NCBI RefSeq assembly: GCF_001423945.1
Contig: NZ_LMPU01000015.1
Span: forward strand, 1 to 64,000
DNA from: Pedobacter sp. Leaf194
GTDB taxonomy: Bacteria; Bacteroidota; Bacteroidia; Sphingobacteriales; Sphingobacteriaceae
Length of the DNA: 64,000 nucleotides
Direction of reading: 5' to 3'
The notes below the pieces were generated by a model. The model worked only from the letters and a program-made list of their open reading frames with translations, was not told the origin of the DNA and ran no database searches. Positions within the stretch are counted from its first letter, which is position 1, and the number at the start of each line of letters is the position of its first letter. Shown one piece after another: positions 27,540 to 36,916 of the stretch. The position numbers and the translations under genes are program-made.

Positions 27540-28747
27540 TGGTATTTTCTTAAGGCCCTTACGGCGATAAACAAGCCTATAAGCGTTAAAAAGGCACTCA
27601 ATATAAACGGTGCGCCAGGGAAATAAAACGGTGTTCCATCTTGAATAAAGTAGACAAAAATATGGCTCGCAAGAAATGGTCCTATAATCGCCGCTAAACT
27701 TTGCAGGCTCGTCGTTATTCCTTGAATTTCGCCCTGGGCATTTTCAGGAACCTGATTCGAGATAATGCTTTGCATCGCGGGTCCGCCCATACCGGCCAGG
27801 CAATATGGAATGATAAATAGCATCATCATTAAACCGTTGGCGGCAAATGCAAAACAAATAAAGCCGATAACGTAAAGCGTTAAGCCGATATATATTGCTT
27901 TCCTGTTGCCAATTTTAGGAATAATTACGCGTATTAGCCCTCCTTGAACAATGGCAACGGTAATGCCAACAACGGCCAGTGAGTAACCAATCATCGTGGG
28001 ACTCCACTGAAATTTTTCGATTACGTAGTAAGACCAGTTTGATTGTACCGAATGACTGGCAACATACAAAAGGAGCAGGGTAGCCAGAAGACCCAGGATG
28101 GCTGGATATTTTGATGCGTTTACGAAAGAGCCAATAGGGTTTGCCCGTTTCCATGAAAAATTTCTACGCTGATCTTTCGCTAAAGATTCTGGAAGGATAA
28201 AATAGCCATAAAGCCAATTTATAAGCGATAAACCTGCAGCAACCATAAAAGGAACACGCAAGCCGAAATGACTTAGTAAGCCACCGCCAACTGACCCTAA
28301 TATAAAACCTAAACCGAAAGCAGCGCCAACCATGCCAAAATTCTGGGCCTTTTTTTCTGGAGTAGAGATGTCTGCAATGTATGCCATTCCGGTGGTAAAG
28401 CTGGCGCCAGAAATACCGGCGATTATTCTACCGATAAAAAACCAAAAAATGGATGGTGCGAAAGATAGAAAGAGATAATCCATTCCCAAACCGAACAACG
28501 AGAACAGCAAAATTGGCCTCCTTCCATATTTATCGCTCAAACCACCTAAAATTGGCGAAAAAATAAATTGCGGTAAAGCAAAGGCAACCATTAGGTAGCC
28601 ACCGTAATCTGCTGCAACGCTGGTATCACCACCGGTAAACTCTTTTATTAAATTCGGTAATACCGGGATAATTATCCCAAATCCTGTGCAGTCTATCAGC
28701 AGCGTAATCATGATGAAAATCATTGCCGATTGCTTTTGCTTTGCCAT
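27536..28747 (-). CDS. MFS transporter of the Tet (DHA1) type
   Basis: 403 aa, about 12 transmembrane helices. The start (IMITLLIDCTGFGIIIPVLPNLI) and the loop GGLSDKYGRRPILLFS with the MFS motif A are typical of TetA-like drug/H+ antiporters. Such proteins are widespread in Sphingobacteriaceae and need not confer tetracycline resistance. Start at the ATG 28747; a longer frame reaches 28768, which falls inside the promoter element. Confidence 0.85.
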   Translation of the reverse strand: MAKQKQSAMIFIMITLLIDCTGFGIIIPVLPNLIKEFTGGDTSVAADYGGYLMVAFALPQFIFSPILGGLSDKYGRRPILLFSLFGLGMDYLFLSFAPSIFWFFIGRIIAGISGASFTTGMAYIADISTPEKKAQNFGMVGAAFGLGFILGSVGGGLLSHFGLRVPFMVAAGLSLINWLYGYFILPESLAKDQRRNFSWKRANPIGSFVNASKYPAILGLLATLLLLYVASHSVQSNWSYYVIEKFQWSPTMIGYSLAVVGITVAIVQGGLIRVIIPKIGNRKAIYIGLTLYVIGFICFAFAANGLMMMLFIIPYCLAGMGGPAMQSIISNQVPENAQGEIQGITTSLQSLAAIIGPFLASHIFVYFIQDGTPFYFPGAPFILSAFLTLIGLFIAVRALRKYH

Positions 28748-28767
28748 GTTCGCTTTATCTTTGAACA

Positions 28768-28775
28768 CAAAAATA
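28768..28775 (-). promoter_or_regulatory. -7 promoter element for the Tet-type MFS gene
   Basis: TATTTTTG on the minus strand matches TAnnTTTG. It predicts a leader of about 14 bases before ATG 28747 and rules against a start at 28768. Confidence 0.5.
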
Positions 28776-28959
28776 GCACTTTAATTTACTTTCGACCATA
28801 GCACCGAACCGAAAAGCGCTTATACTTAACGGAGGTCTTTACGAAGAAAATGATAAATTGCAAAAATGATTTAAACACAGCTTTAAGCCAGCTAAAAATT
28901 TGAAGCATCAAAAACCTTTGTCAATGGCTAAAACTTTTCCACAATGCCTTATTTCGCCA

Positions 28960-28967
28960 TATTTTTG
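28960..28967 (+). promoter_or_regulatory. -7 promoter element for gyrA
   Basis: TATTTTTG matches TAnnTTTG about 66 bases before the gyrA ATG. Gyrase is often supercoiling-regulated, but nothing here shows it. Confidence 0.45.
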
Positions 28968-29033
28968 TTAAATTCGCAAGGTTATAATAATACCTTTTTT
29001 AAATATCGTTTTTGATAACGAGAATAATAAACT

Positions 29034-31631
29034 ATGGCAGAAGATTTAGAAAATCAACAAAACGACAAAATCATCCAAATTAACATAGAGGAGCAGATGA
29101 AATCGGCCTACATTGACTATTCAATGTCGGTAATTGTATCAAGGGCTTTGCCTGATGTACGCGATGGATTAAAGCCGGTTCACCGCCGTGTTTTATACGG
29201 AATGCTCGACCTTGGTGTAACAAGTAATAAACCTCATAAAAAATCTGCCCGTATTGTGGGTGAGGTATTGGGTAAATACCACCCGCATGGCGATGCATCT
29301 GTGTATTTTACAATGGTACGTATGGCTCAGGATTGGAGCTTGCGTTACCCGATGGTAGATGGCCAGGGAAATTTTGGCCACATCGATGGTGATTCTCCGG
29401 CTGCAATGCGTTATACTGAAGCACGTTTCTCAAAAATTGCCGAGGAAATGCTTGCTGATATCAATAAAGACACTGTAGATTTTCAGTTGAACTTTGATGA
29501 TACCTTACAGGAGCCAACGGTTTTACCGGCAAAAATCCCTAACTTATTGGTAAACGGATCAAGCGGTATTGCTGTAGGTATGGCCACAAATATGGCCCCA
29601 CACAATTTAACCGAATGTATTGAAGGTATTGTTAACTATATCGACAACAGGGATATCACCATTGAGGAATTAATGAAGTTTGTAAAAGCTCCGGATTTTC
29701 CAACAGGTGGTATTATTTATGGCTATACCGGTGTAAAAGAAGCTTTCGAAACTGGCCGCGGACGTATTGTGATGCGTGCAAAGGCAGAAATTGAAAATTT
29801 AAAAGACCGCGAAGTTATCATCGTTACAGAAATTCCTTACCAGGTGAATAAGGCACAAATGATTGAGCGTACTGCTGAATTAGTTGGCGAAAAGAAACTT
29901 GAAGGTATCTCCAACATCAAAGATGAATCTAACAAGGACGGTATCCGTATCGTTTACGAAATTAAACGCGATGCGAACGCTTCAATTGTTCTAAACAACC
30001 TTTATAAATATACTGCTCTTCAAACTTCTTTTAGTGTAAATAACATTGCATTGGTAAAAGGCCGCCCGCAAATGTTAAATCTGAAAGATTTGATCGTACA
30101 CTTTGTTGATCACCGTCATGATGTTGTTATTCGCCGCACCAAATATGAATTGGCTGAGGCAGAAAAACGTGCACATATTTTAGAAGGTTACTTAATTGCG
30201 CTTGATCATTTAGATGAGGTTATTAAACTAATTCGTGCGTCAGAAACACCAGAAGAAGCCCGTGTTGGCTTAATGGAGCGTTTTGGGTTGAGTGATATAC
30301 AGGCCCGTGCGATTCTGGATATGACCTTGCGTCGTTTAACCGGACTAGAGCGTGATAAAATTAAAGAAGAATATGCTGAATTGATGAAAACCATCGATTA
30401 TTTGAAGTCGATTTTGGCAGATGAAGGTTTGCGTATGCAGATCATTAAGGATGAGCTGGAAGAGGTAAAGCAGAAGTTTGGAGACGAGCGTAAAACAACT
30501 ATTGTTCATTCTGCAGAAGACATGAGCATGGAAGATTTCATCGATGATGAAGAAGTTGTAATTACCATTTCTCACGAAGGTTATGTGAAACGTACGCCTG
30601 CAACAGAATTTAGAGCGCAGGGTAGAGGCGGTAAAGGTTCAAAAGGTAGTAATTCCAGAAATGAAGACTTTATTGAACACATGCTGGTTGCAACAAACCA
30701 TAATTATATGTTGTTCTTTACCGAAGCCGGACGATGCTTTTGGCTAAGGGTTTATGAGATTCCGGAGGGAACGCGAACCAGTAAAGGTCGTGCGATTCAA
30801 AATATAATAAATATTCCGAAAGAGGAGAAAATTAAGGCTTACATAAAAGTTAAAAACTTAAAAGATCAGGAATATTTAGAGAATAACTTTATCATAATGT
30901 GTACCAAACAGGGTACAATTAAGAAAACTTCTCTTGAGGCTTATTCTCGTCCTCGTGTTAACGGTATAAACGCCATCAATATAAACGAAGGTGATGTACT
31001 TTTAGAAGCCTGCTTAACCAACGGACAGAGCGAAATTGTTATGGCTTTACGCTCTGGAAGGGCGATTAGGTTTAACGAAAGTACCGTGCGCCCAATGGGA
31101 AGAACGGCAACTGGAGTACGCGGTGTTAGACTGGCGCATGATAAAGACGAAGTTGTTGGCATGATTGCTGTAAACAATCCTGAAGTTACGGTGTTAGTAG
31201 TATCAGAAAAAGGTTACGGAAAACGGACTGATATTGAAGATTACCGCGTTACGAACCGTGGCGGTAAAGGTGTAAAAACGATAAATGTTACCGAGAAAAC
31301 CGGTCAGTTAGTTTCGATTAAAGACGTTACCGATAGCGAGGATTTAATGATCATTAATCGCTCTGGTATTGTAATTAGAATACCTGTTTCAGCGTTAAGG
31401 GTTATGGGTCGGGCAACGCAGGGCGTGCGACTAATTTCCTTAAAAGGTGATGACGAAATTGCATCAGTTACAAAAATAGACCACGAGGAAGACGAAGAAG
31501 AAACTGTTGATTTGGACAGCGTATTAGTTGTTGATGGCGAGGAAGTAGAAGCCGACCCAACTGCTGAAATTGAGGAGAGCGATGACGATGAAAGCGAAGC
31601 GGACAAAGGTGAAACAGACGAAGAAAATTAA
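29034..31631 (+). CDS. gyrA: DNA gyrase subunit A
   Basis: 865 aa type II topoisomerase subunit that cuts and rejoins DNA to introduce negative supercoils. The winged-helix and tower domains span about 20-500, with the catalytic tyrosine in AAMRYTEARF near residue 127. The C-terminal beta-pinwheel follows, including a GyrA-box (QGRGGKG) that separates GyrA from ParC. The last 50 residues are a very acidic tail (about 815-865). The quinolone-contact positions are unusual: HGDASVYFT places A88 and F92 where E. coli has S83 and D87. Two TPR genes follow. Confidence 0.96.
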   Translation: MAEDLENQQNDKIIQINIEEQMKSAYIDYSMSVIVSRALPDVRDGLKPVHRRVLYGMLDLGVTSNKPHKKSARIVGEVLGKYHPHGDASVYFTMVRMAQDWSLRYPMVDGQGNFGHIDGDSPAAMRYTEARFSKIAEEMLADINKDTVDFQLNFDDTLQEPTVLPAKIPNLLVNGSSGIAVGMATNMAPHNLTECIEGIVNYIDNRDITIEELMKFVKAPDFPTGGIIYGYTGVKEAFETGRGRIVMRAKAEIENLKDREVIIVTEIPYQVNKAQMIERTAELVGEKKLEGISNIKDESNKDGIRIVYEIKRDANASIVLNNLYKYTALQTSFSVNNIALVKGRPQMLNLKDLIVHFVDHRHDVVIRRTKYELAEAEKRAHILEGYLIALDHLDEVIKLIRASETPEEARVGLMERFGLSDIQARAILDMTLRRLTGLERDKIKEEYAELMKTIDYLKSILADEGLRMQIIKDELEEVKQKFGDERKTTIVHSAEDMSMEDFIDDEEVVITISHEGYVKRTPATEFRAQGRGGKGSKGSNSRNEDFIEHMLVATNHNYMLFFTEAGRCFWLRVYEIPEGTRTSKGRAIQNIINIPKEEKIKAYIKVKNLKDQEYLENNFIIMCTKQGTIKKTSLEAYSRPRVNGINAININEGDVLLEACLTNGQSEIVMALRSGRAIRFNESTVRPMGRTATGVRGVRLAHDKDEVVGMIAVNNPEVTVLVVSEKGYGKRTDIEDYRVTNRGGKGVKTINVTEKTGQLVSIKDVTDSEDLMIINRSGIVIRIPVSALRVMGRATQGVRLISLKGDDEIASVTKIDHEEDEEETVDLDSVLVVDGEEVEADPTAEIEESDDDESEADKGETDEEN

Positions 31632-31661
31632 TCCACTAAATAAGAATACAATAATAATTTT

Positions 31662-32750
31662 ATGAAAAGAGTAATTCTAAGTATAATTTTAGCAGGTGTA
31701 ACAAGCTTTGCATTTGCTCAGAAAGGTGAAGTTGCCGAGGCTAAAAAAGCCTGGGGAATCTTTCAGATTACAGGACAAAATGCTTCTGTGCCGATGGCTA
31801 AAAAATTAGAAACGTTATCTGGCGCATTAGCGCACACAGATAAAGCTATCGCTGATGAAAAATCGAAGATTATGCCTGAGGCCTGGTCATACCGTGCATT
31901 GTTATCGTCGGCAATTGCGATGGTAGATACTGCAAATGTGCAGAATGCTGATGCAAATTTGAAAATTGCTACAGATGCTATCGCGCAAGCTAAAACTTTA
32001 GACACCAAAGGTGCCGAAAAAGAGAACATTGCTTTAGCGGAAACTAATGTTGCAAATGCAGTAAGAAATGCAGGTGTTATAGCATATAACAAAAAGGATT
32101 TTAAAACCGCTTACAACAAATTTGTACAGGCTACAACAATTAATCCGGCAGATACTTCTATGTATTTGAATGCCGGTATAGCCGCTAGAACACTTGGTGA
32201 CTATCCTGGTACGATTCAACAATTTAAAAAAGTGATTTCTTTAAATTCTCCTCAATCTAAAGATTTGTATGCAGAAATTATCGACATCACATTGAAACAA
32301 CAGAAAGATACAACTGCAGGTTTGGCTTTAATTAAAGAGGCAGCAGCGAAGTTTCCTGAAGAACCAAGCTTCATTAAAACAGAAACCCAAATCTATATAG
32401 ACAAAGGTGATGCTGCGAAGTCTGAGCAAATGTTAAATACTTTAGCTACGAAAGAACCAAACAATGCAACCTATCAAGTTTTGCTTGGCAACATTTACTT
32501 CTCGCAGGCTTTAAAGCTTCAAAACGATCGCAATAAGATTGACGCGAAAAAAGTGAAAGAATTTACTGAAGTAACCACCAAAATGAATGGTTTGCTTGAT
32601 AAATCTGTACCTTATTACAAAAAAGCGTTAGATATTGATGCCAAGAATGCCGGTGCATTAGAAACATTGAAAACGATTTATGCTTTCAAAAACGATACAA
32701 AAAACTACGATGAGATTAAAAAACGTTTAGACGCACTTCCTAAACAATAA
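31662..32750 (+). CDS. Exported tetratricopeptide-repeat protein
   Basis: 362 aa. Signal peptide at 1-19 (FAFAQ), then an alanine-rich helical region and TPR units, clearest at about 140-205 (FKTAYNKFVQATTINPADTSMYLNAGIAARTLGDYPGTIQQF in two parts) and again near 245-330. Likely a periplasmic scaffold. It follows gyrA after 30 bases and ends at a terminator. The next gene encodes a paralogue with the same layout. Function unknown. Confidence 0.8.
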   Translation: MKRVILSIILAGVTSFAFAQKGEVAEAKKAWGIFQITGQNASVPMAKKLETLSGALAHTDKAIADEKSKIMPEAWSYRALLSSAIAMVDTANVQNADANLKIATDAIAQAKTLDTKGAEKENIALAETNVANAVRNAGVIAYNKKDFKTAYNKFVQATTINPADTSMYLNAGIAARTLGDYPGTIQQFKKVISLNSPQSKDLYAEIIDITLKQQKDTTAGLALIKEAAAKFPEEPSFIKTETQIYIDKGDAAKSEQMLNTLATKEPNNATYQVLLGNIYFSQALKLQNDRNKIDAKKVKEFTEVTTKMNGLLDKSVPYYKKALDIDAKNAGALETLKTIYAFKNDTKNYDEIKKRLDALPKQ

Positions 32751-32765
32751 TTTAATTCAATTCCA

Positions 32766-32802
32766 AAAAAAGAGCCCTGAAATTTCGGGGCTTTTTTTTT
32801 TA
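32766..32802 (+). terminator. Intrinsic terminator after the first TPR gene
   Basis: AGCCCTGAAA pairs with TTTCGGGGCT (32773-32792; the tip opens as a small loop, one G-U pair), followed by a ten-base T-run. Separates the two TPR genes. Confidence 0.85.
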
Positions 32803-32836
32803 TGTTTATTTTTACCACTCATCACCATACTTACAT

Positions 32837-33982
32837 ATGCAAAACGTGCCTAAAATCTTATTAGCTATCCTGCTTACGCTTTCTCTTAATTCATTTGCTC
32901 AAAAAAGCCAAATGTTAATAGCACGTAACGCTGTTGGCAAATTGCAGGCCTCGTTTGCCAGTAAAGAGGATGCCAAGAAGCAATTAGGGATAATAACCGA
33001 AGGTTTAAAAGCGATTGAGCTGGCCGAAAAGGACAACAAAACTAAAAACTGGCCCGAAACCTGGGCAATCAAATCGTATTTAACATCATATGCTTCAATA
33101 ATTGAAACGGAAAAAGCCGCTTCTTTCAAATATTTCGATACTGCTGTTGTGGCCATAAAAAAAGCCAATAGCTTGGATAAATATGAAGATCCATCTGGTT
33201 TAATTAAGGCTTCGGAGCATAACATATTGATTAAGAAGCAGGAGCGGGGCAATCTATCATATTTCGATAACGACTTTAAAGAAGCCCTTGAAGACTTGCG
33301 GGAAGTAAGTGATAAGTTTCCTAATGATTCTACACTTGCACTTAATACGGCAATCTGCGCCCAAAATGTACAACAATACGACGAATCATTGAAGTATTTT
33401 AAAAGAGCGAAAGACGATAGTATCAGGAATCCAGCTGTTTTCCAAAAAATGGCGCAGTTATATAGTGCAAAAGGTGATAATGAAAGCGCTATAAAGGTGT
33501 TAGAAGACGGTTTAGCTTTAAACGCATATAACCACACGCTTACAAATGATTACATAAATCTCTTGTTAGATACAGAAAACTTCGATAAAGCACAGGGCTT
33601 AATCGAGAATAACCTGAAAGTCGAAAAAGGAAATAAGTTGCTGTTCTTTCTTTATGGTTATCTGCAACAGCTCGGTGGAAATAATTCTACAGCAATTTTA
33701 GCATATAATAAAGCCCTAACAACCGATCAAAATTATTTTGATGCCTTATATCAGATGGGCTTAGCATATGTGAACACGGCAAATGATGCCTTGAAAAAGC
33801 CAGAAGCAGATAAGATTTCTCAATACAATTCCTTGATTAACCGTGCGCAGTTTGCCTTGTTGCGTGCCAACGAAATCAATCCAAATGATAAACCAACTGT
33901 TCAGTTGCTCATTGAAATTTACACACGTAAAAAAGAGCAGGATAAGGTGCAGGATTTGCAGCGCAGGTTGCGTGAACTTTAG
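32837..33982 (+). CDS. Exported tetratricopeptide-repeat protein, paralogue
   Basis: 381 aa. Signal peptide at about 1-21 (NSFAQ). It shares layout with the preceding protein: an N-terminal helix set with WPETWAIKSYLTSYASII (compare MPEAWSYRALLSSAIAMV), then TPR units at about 155-260 (YSAKGDNESAIKVLEDGLALNAYNHTLTN in two parts) and beyond. Probably a diverged duplicate. Function unknown; periplasmic scaffold inferred. Confidence 0.75.
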   Translation: MQNVPKILLAILLTLSLNSFAQKSQMLIARNAVGKLQASFASKEDAKKQLGIITEGLKAIELAEKDNKTKNWPETWAIKSYLTSYASIIETEKAASFKYFDTAVVAIKKANSLDKYEDPSGLIKASEHNILIKKQERGNLSYFDNDFKEALEDLREVSDKFPNDSTLALNTAICAQNVQQYDESLKYFKRAKDDSIRNPAVFQKMAQLYSAKGDNESAIKVLEDGLALNAYNHTLTNDYINLLLDTENFDKAQGLIENNLKVEKGNKLLFFLYGYLQQLGGNNSTAILAYNKALTTDQNYFDALYQMGLAYVNTANDALKKPEADKISQYNSLINRAQFALLRANEINPNDKPTVQLLIEIYTRKKEQDKVQDLQRRLREL

Positions 33983-34103
33983 TAATAATAGGCTGATAGG
34001 ACCATTCAAAATCTGAGGAATTTGAAGACCATATTAACATAATATTAATTATAAGACGAAACCATTGTTTATTTCAATTGAGTGATATTGATAAATTAAA
34101 CCT

Positions 34104-34583
34104 GTGAATTCATCCCATACGATACAGAACTGGTTGGTATTATTTGACTCGGAAAACCAGGCTACAGAAACGCAATCGCTGAAAGAATGGTCGACTTGTA
34201 ATTTCTTTTTATTTCCGTTTAATATAAAGGGAAATCAATCAATGGATATTTTGAAAGAGATCTCTAAGCAAAATATTCAGGGAATTATTTTTGTAATTGG
34301 CCCAAGCACAAATTATTTACATTCCGTTTTTTTGGAGGATTCAAAAAAAGTAATCTCGCTTACGTTGCCAATAATCTGCTTCAATATCAACCAGAATCTT
34401 GGTCTGGACGAAATTAGTTGTCCGCGATTTTTGTGGTCTGTTGGCGCAATCCACATGCCTTTAACAACCGAAGATGTGACATTTACGCTTTGTAATATTG
34501 CAGCAGACGCGAGAATAAATGAAAGCACTGGAAGTTTCTTTTTCAGACGGAACTATCCATACGATGACCCGTTAAGATATTAG
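34104..34583 (+). CDS. Hypothetical protein of 159 aa
   Basis: GTG start; no signal peptide or membrane segment. The fold looks alpha/beta: LVLFDSENQ opens with a hydrophobic strand ending in Asp, IIFVIGPSTNYLH forms a second strand, and LPIICFNI a third, a pattern seen in small Rossmann-like domains. I do not recognise a family. It is convergent with hemF and overlaps it by four bases. No promoter stands out. Confidence 0.55.
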   Translation: MNSSHTIQNWLVLFDSENQATETQSLKEWSTCNFFLFPFNIKGNQSMDILKEISKQNIQGIIFVIGPSTNYLHSVFLEDSKKVISLTLPIICFNINQNLGLDEISCPRFLWSVGAIHMPLTTEDVTFTLCNIAADARINESTGSFFFRRNYPYDDPLRY

Positions 34584-35476
34584 ACCCAATTGATTCCTTT
34601 TTTAAGCAATTGTTGAGTGTTATGCTCGGCAGAACCGATTTCGGGCTGAACATTATAGCCCCAGTTCGCTTGCGGTGGTAAACTCATCAGGATAGATTCA
34701 ATTCTGCCATTGGTTTCTAAACCGAATTTTGTGCCCGAATCGTAAACGAGATTAAATTCTACATACCTGCTCCGGCGGTGAAATTGCCAGTTTTTCTGTT
34801 CCTGGGTAAACGCTTTATCGCGATTTCTGTCAATTAATTCGGTATAGATTGGCAAAAATGTTTCCCCGATATTGGCTGAGAAATCCAAAATCTGCTCCCA
34901 GCTAAGGTTTGTGTTTTCTGGCTTTAACCGGTCGTAAAATATTCCACCGATCCCACGGGTTTCTTCCCGGTGTTTAATAAAAAAATAGTTGTCGGCATTT
35001 TCCTTAAATTTTGGATAAAAACCGGCATCAAATTCGTCGCATGCTTGTTTTAATTTGTGATGAAAGAAACGGGCATCATTTTCAAAAACATAGTGCGGAG
35101 TTAAATCAATTCCGCCACCAAACCAGCGTGTTTCTTCATTTAATTCGAAATACCGAATATTCATGTGAATAATTGGTACCAGCGGATGATTTGGATGAAT
35201 TACTATTGAAACGCCGGTTGCAAAAAACTCGTCTTCGGTTACGTTGAAAGCTTTTTTAACTGCTTCTGGCAATATTCCATGAACGGCAGAAAAATTAACG
35301 CCTCCCTTTTCTATTAAATTGCCATTTTGCATAATCCGGGTTCGTCCGCCTCCCCCACCATTTCGCTCCCAAAGCTCTTCCTCAAACTTTCCGCTGCCGT
35401 CGGCACGTTCCAATCCCTTGCAAATTTCATCCTGTATTTGCTTATATCGCTCTGCTACCTCTTCTTTAAACATCAT
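34580..35476 (-). CDS. hemF: Oxygen-dependent coproporphyrinogen III oxidase
   Basis: About 298 aa enzyme of haem synthesis, making protoporphyrinogen IX from coproporphyrinogen III with O2. Recognised by GGGGGRTRIM, HPNHPLVPIIHMNIRYFE, WFGGGIDLTPHY, the RGIGGIFYD block and the C-terminal SLPPQANWGYN. Near complete for the family. The start at 35476 (or the adjacent ATG 35473) is preferred to 35497, which lies within the promoter element. Other haem genes are not in view. Confidence 0.95.
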   Translation of the reverse strand: MMFKEEVAERYKQIQDEICKGLERADGSGKFEEELWERNGGGGGRTRIMQNGNLIEKGGVNFSAVHGILPEAVKKAFNVTEDEFFATGVSIVIHPNHPLVPIIHMNIRYFELNEETRWFGGGIDLTPHYVFENDARFFHHKLKQACDEFDAGFYPKFKENADNYFFIKHREETRGIGGIFYDRLKPENTNLSWEQILDFSANIGETFLPIYTELIDRNRDKAFTQEQKNWQFHRRSRYVEFNLVYDSGTKFGLETNGRIESILMSLPPQANWGYNVQPEIGSAEHNTQQLLKKGINWV

Positions 35477-35494
35477 CAAATTCAATATCTGAAG

Positions 35495-35502
35495 CAAATT
35501 TA
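35495..35502 (-). promoter_or_regulatory. -7 promoter element for hemF
   Basis: TAAATTTG, followed by C, on the minus strand; predicts a leader of about 12-15 bases. Confidence 0.5.
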
Positions 35503-35584
35503 ACGGTATTAAAACAGCTATCGGGATTTAAAATTATAAAGTACATTTTTTTGACATTAAGGATATCCCCGATGCTTTTCGGAT

Positions 35585-36814
35585 TTATTCTTCCAGGTAA
35601 TCTAAATCCTTATTAAAACTTTCTTTTAACTGACTGAGGCCAAAAACGGCTATGATAGTTAAAATTCCCATTACAATATATCCTGCAGCAATCAGCCCAT
35701 ATTTCTGTGTAAAAAATTCAAATACAAATGTTATTGGGATAAGTGCACCACGAACAAAATTGGGTGCTGTTGTTGTAACCGTCGCCCGGATATTGGTGCC
35801 AAACTGCTCGGAGGCAATCGTTACAAAGGTTGCCCAGTAGCCTACAGAAAAGCCCATAAATAAACAAATCCAAATGAACGAACTGCTGTTCAAGCCGAAA
35901 CTGGTAAGGTAAATAACTACACTTACAACCGATAGAAGATGAAATATGAACACAGTTTTTCTTCGGGATTTAAGCACCTGTGCGAGTAAGCCGGTAACCA
36001 CATCACCAATGGCAATACCAAAATAGGTAAACATGATGCCTGTTCCAGCTTTCAATGGTTCTGTTGCACCCAATGCTTTTCCGAATTCGGGGGCTAACGT
36101 TACAAGAATTCCAACAACGAACCATAGCGGAATGCCAATTAAAATGCAATACAAATATTTTAAAAATCGTTTTTTATTGTTAAAAAGCATTAAAATGTTG
36201 CCTTTTGATATGTCGGTTTTAGCAGCGTGCTTAAACATGCCGGATTCGAAAGTGCCGACCCTAAGTAAAAGCAAAACCAAACCCATACCGCCACCAACAA
36301 AATAAGAAGTTTGCCAGGTGTATTTGGATGCAACGGTTGCGGCTACTGCAGCGCCTAAAAGACCTATAGCACCAAAAATCATAGTACCATAACCACGCTT
36401 CTCTTTGTCCATGGTTTCAGCAACAAGGGTGATTCCTGCGCCCAACTCGCCCGCAAGGCCAATGCCGGCAATAAATCTGATTATTGCATAACTGTTAACG
36501 GAGGTTACAAACCCATTGGCAATATTGGCCAAGGAATATAATAAGATGGAGCCGAAGAGAACTTTTATTCGTCCAAGTTTATCGCCCAGAATACCCCAGA
36601 GGATACCACCCAATAAAAGGCCAAACATTTGGGAGTTAATAATTAGGAAACCATCACTACGCATGTTTTCAGGGGAAACCCCTATTTCGGTGAGGCTTTG
36701 GACACGGACAACGGAGAATAAGACGAGGTCATAGATATCTACAAAATAGCCCAGGGCGGTTACTATGACCAGAAAGATTACATTGCGATTGTTGACTTTA
36801 GCTTGTAAGTCCAT
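35585..36814 (-). CDS. MFS transporter
   Basis: About 409 aa with 12 transmembrane helices. The first helix begins NVIFLVIVTALGYFVDIYDLVLFSVVR, and the GILGDKLGRIKVLFGSI loop carries the major facilitator motif A. RFIAGIGLAGELGAGITLVAE resembles the metabolite/H+ symporter branch (aromatic acid, sialic acid or dicarboxylate carriers). The substrate cannot be read from sequence. ATG 36814 is preferred over 36847. Confidence 0.82.
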   Translation of the reverse strand: MDLQAKVNNRNVIFLVIVTALGYFVDIYDLVLFSVVRVQSLTEIGVSPENMRSDGFLIINSQMFGLLLGGILWGILGDKLGRIKVLFGSILLYSLANIANGFVTSVNSYAIIRFIAGIGLAGELGAGITLVAETMDKEKRGYGTMIFGAIGLLGAAVAATVASKYTWQTSYFVGGGMGLVLLLLRVGTFESGMFKHAAKTDISKGNILMLFNNKKRFLKYLYCILIGIPLWFVVGILVTLAPEFGKALGATEPLKAGTGIMFTYFGIAIGDVVTGLLAQVLKSRRKTVFIFHLLSVVSVVIYLTSFGLNSSSFIWICLFMGFSVGYWATFVTIASEQFGTNIRATVTTTAPNFVRGALIPITFVFEFFTQKYGLIAAGYIVMGILTIIAVFGLSQLKESFNKDLDYLEE

Positions 36815-36875
36815 TTTAAATACTTGGTTTATTTGCTGAAAGTACAAATTAGCGCAAATATTTAAAACAGATTAT

Positions 36876-36910
36876 AAAAATAAAGCCACCCTATATTTAG
36901 AGTGGCTTTT
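36876..36910 (-). terminator. Intrinsic terminator after the small lipoprotein gene
   Basis: AAAGCCACCCTA / TAGAGTGGCTTT hairpin with one mismatch and a T-run on the minus strand, just past the stop of the Thr-rich lipoprotein. Confidence 0.75.
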
Positions 36911-36916
36911 ATTCTC

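Noticed and set aside
27536..28747. Tet-type MFS gene as acquired tetracycline resistance
   Set aside because: No mobile element or resistance cassette near; such pumps are common chromosomal genes in this group.
31304..31606. Minus-strand frame opposite the end of gyrA
   Set aside because: Ser-rich antisense of the acidic GyrA tail, with no promoter or terminator.
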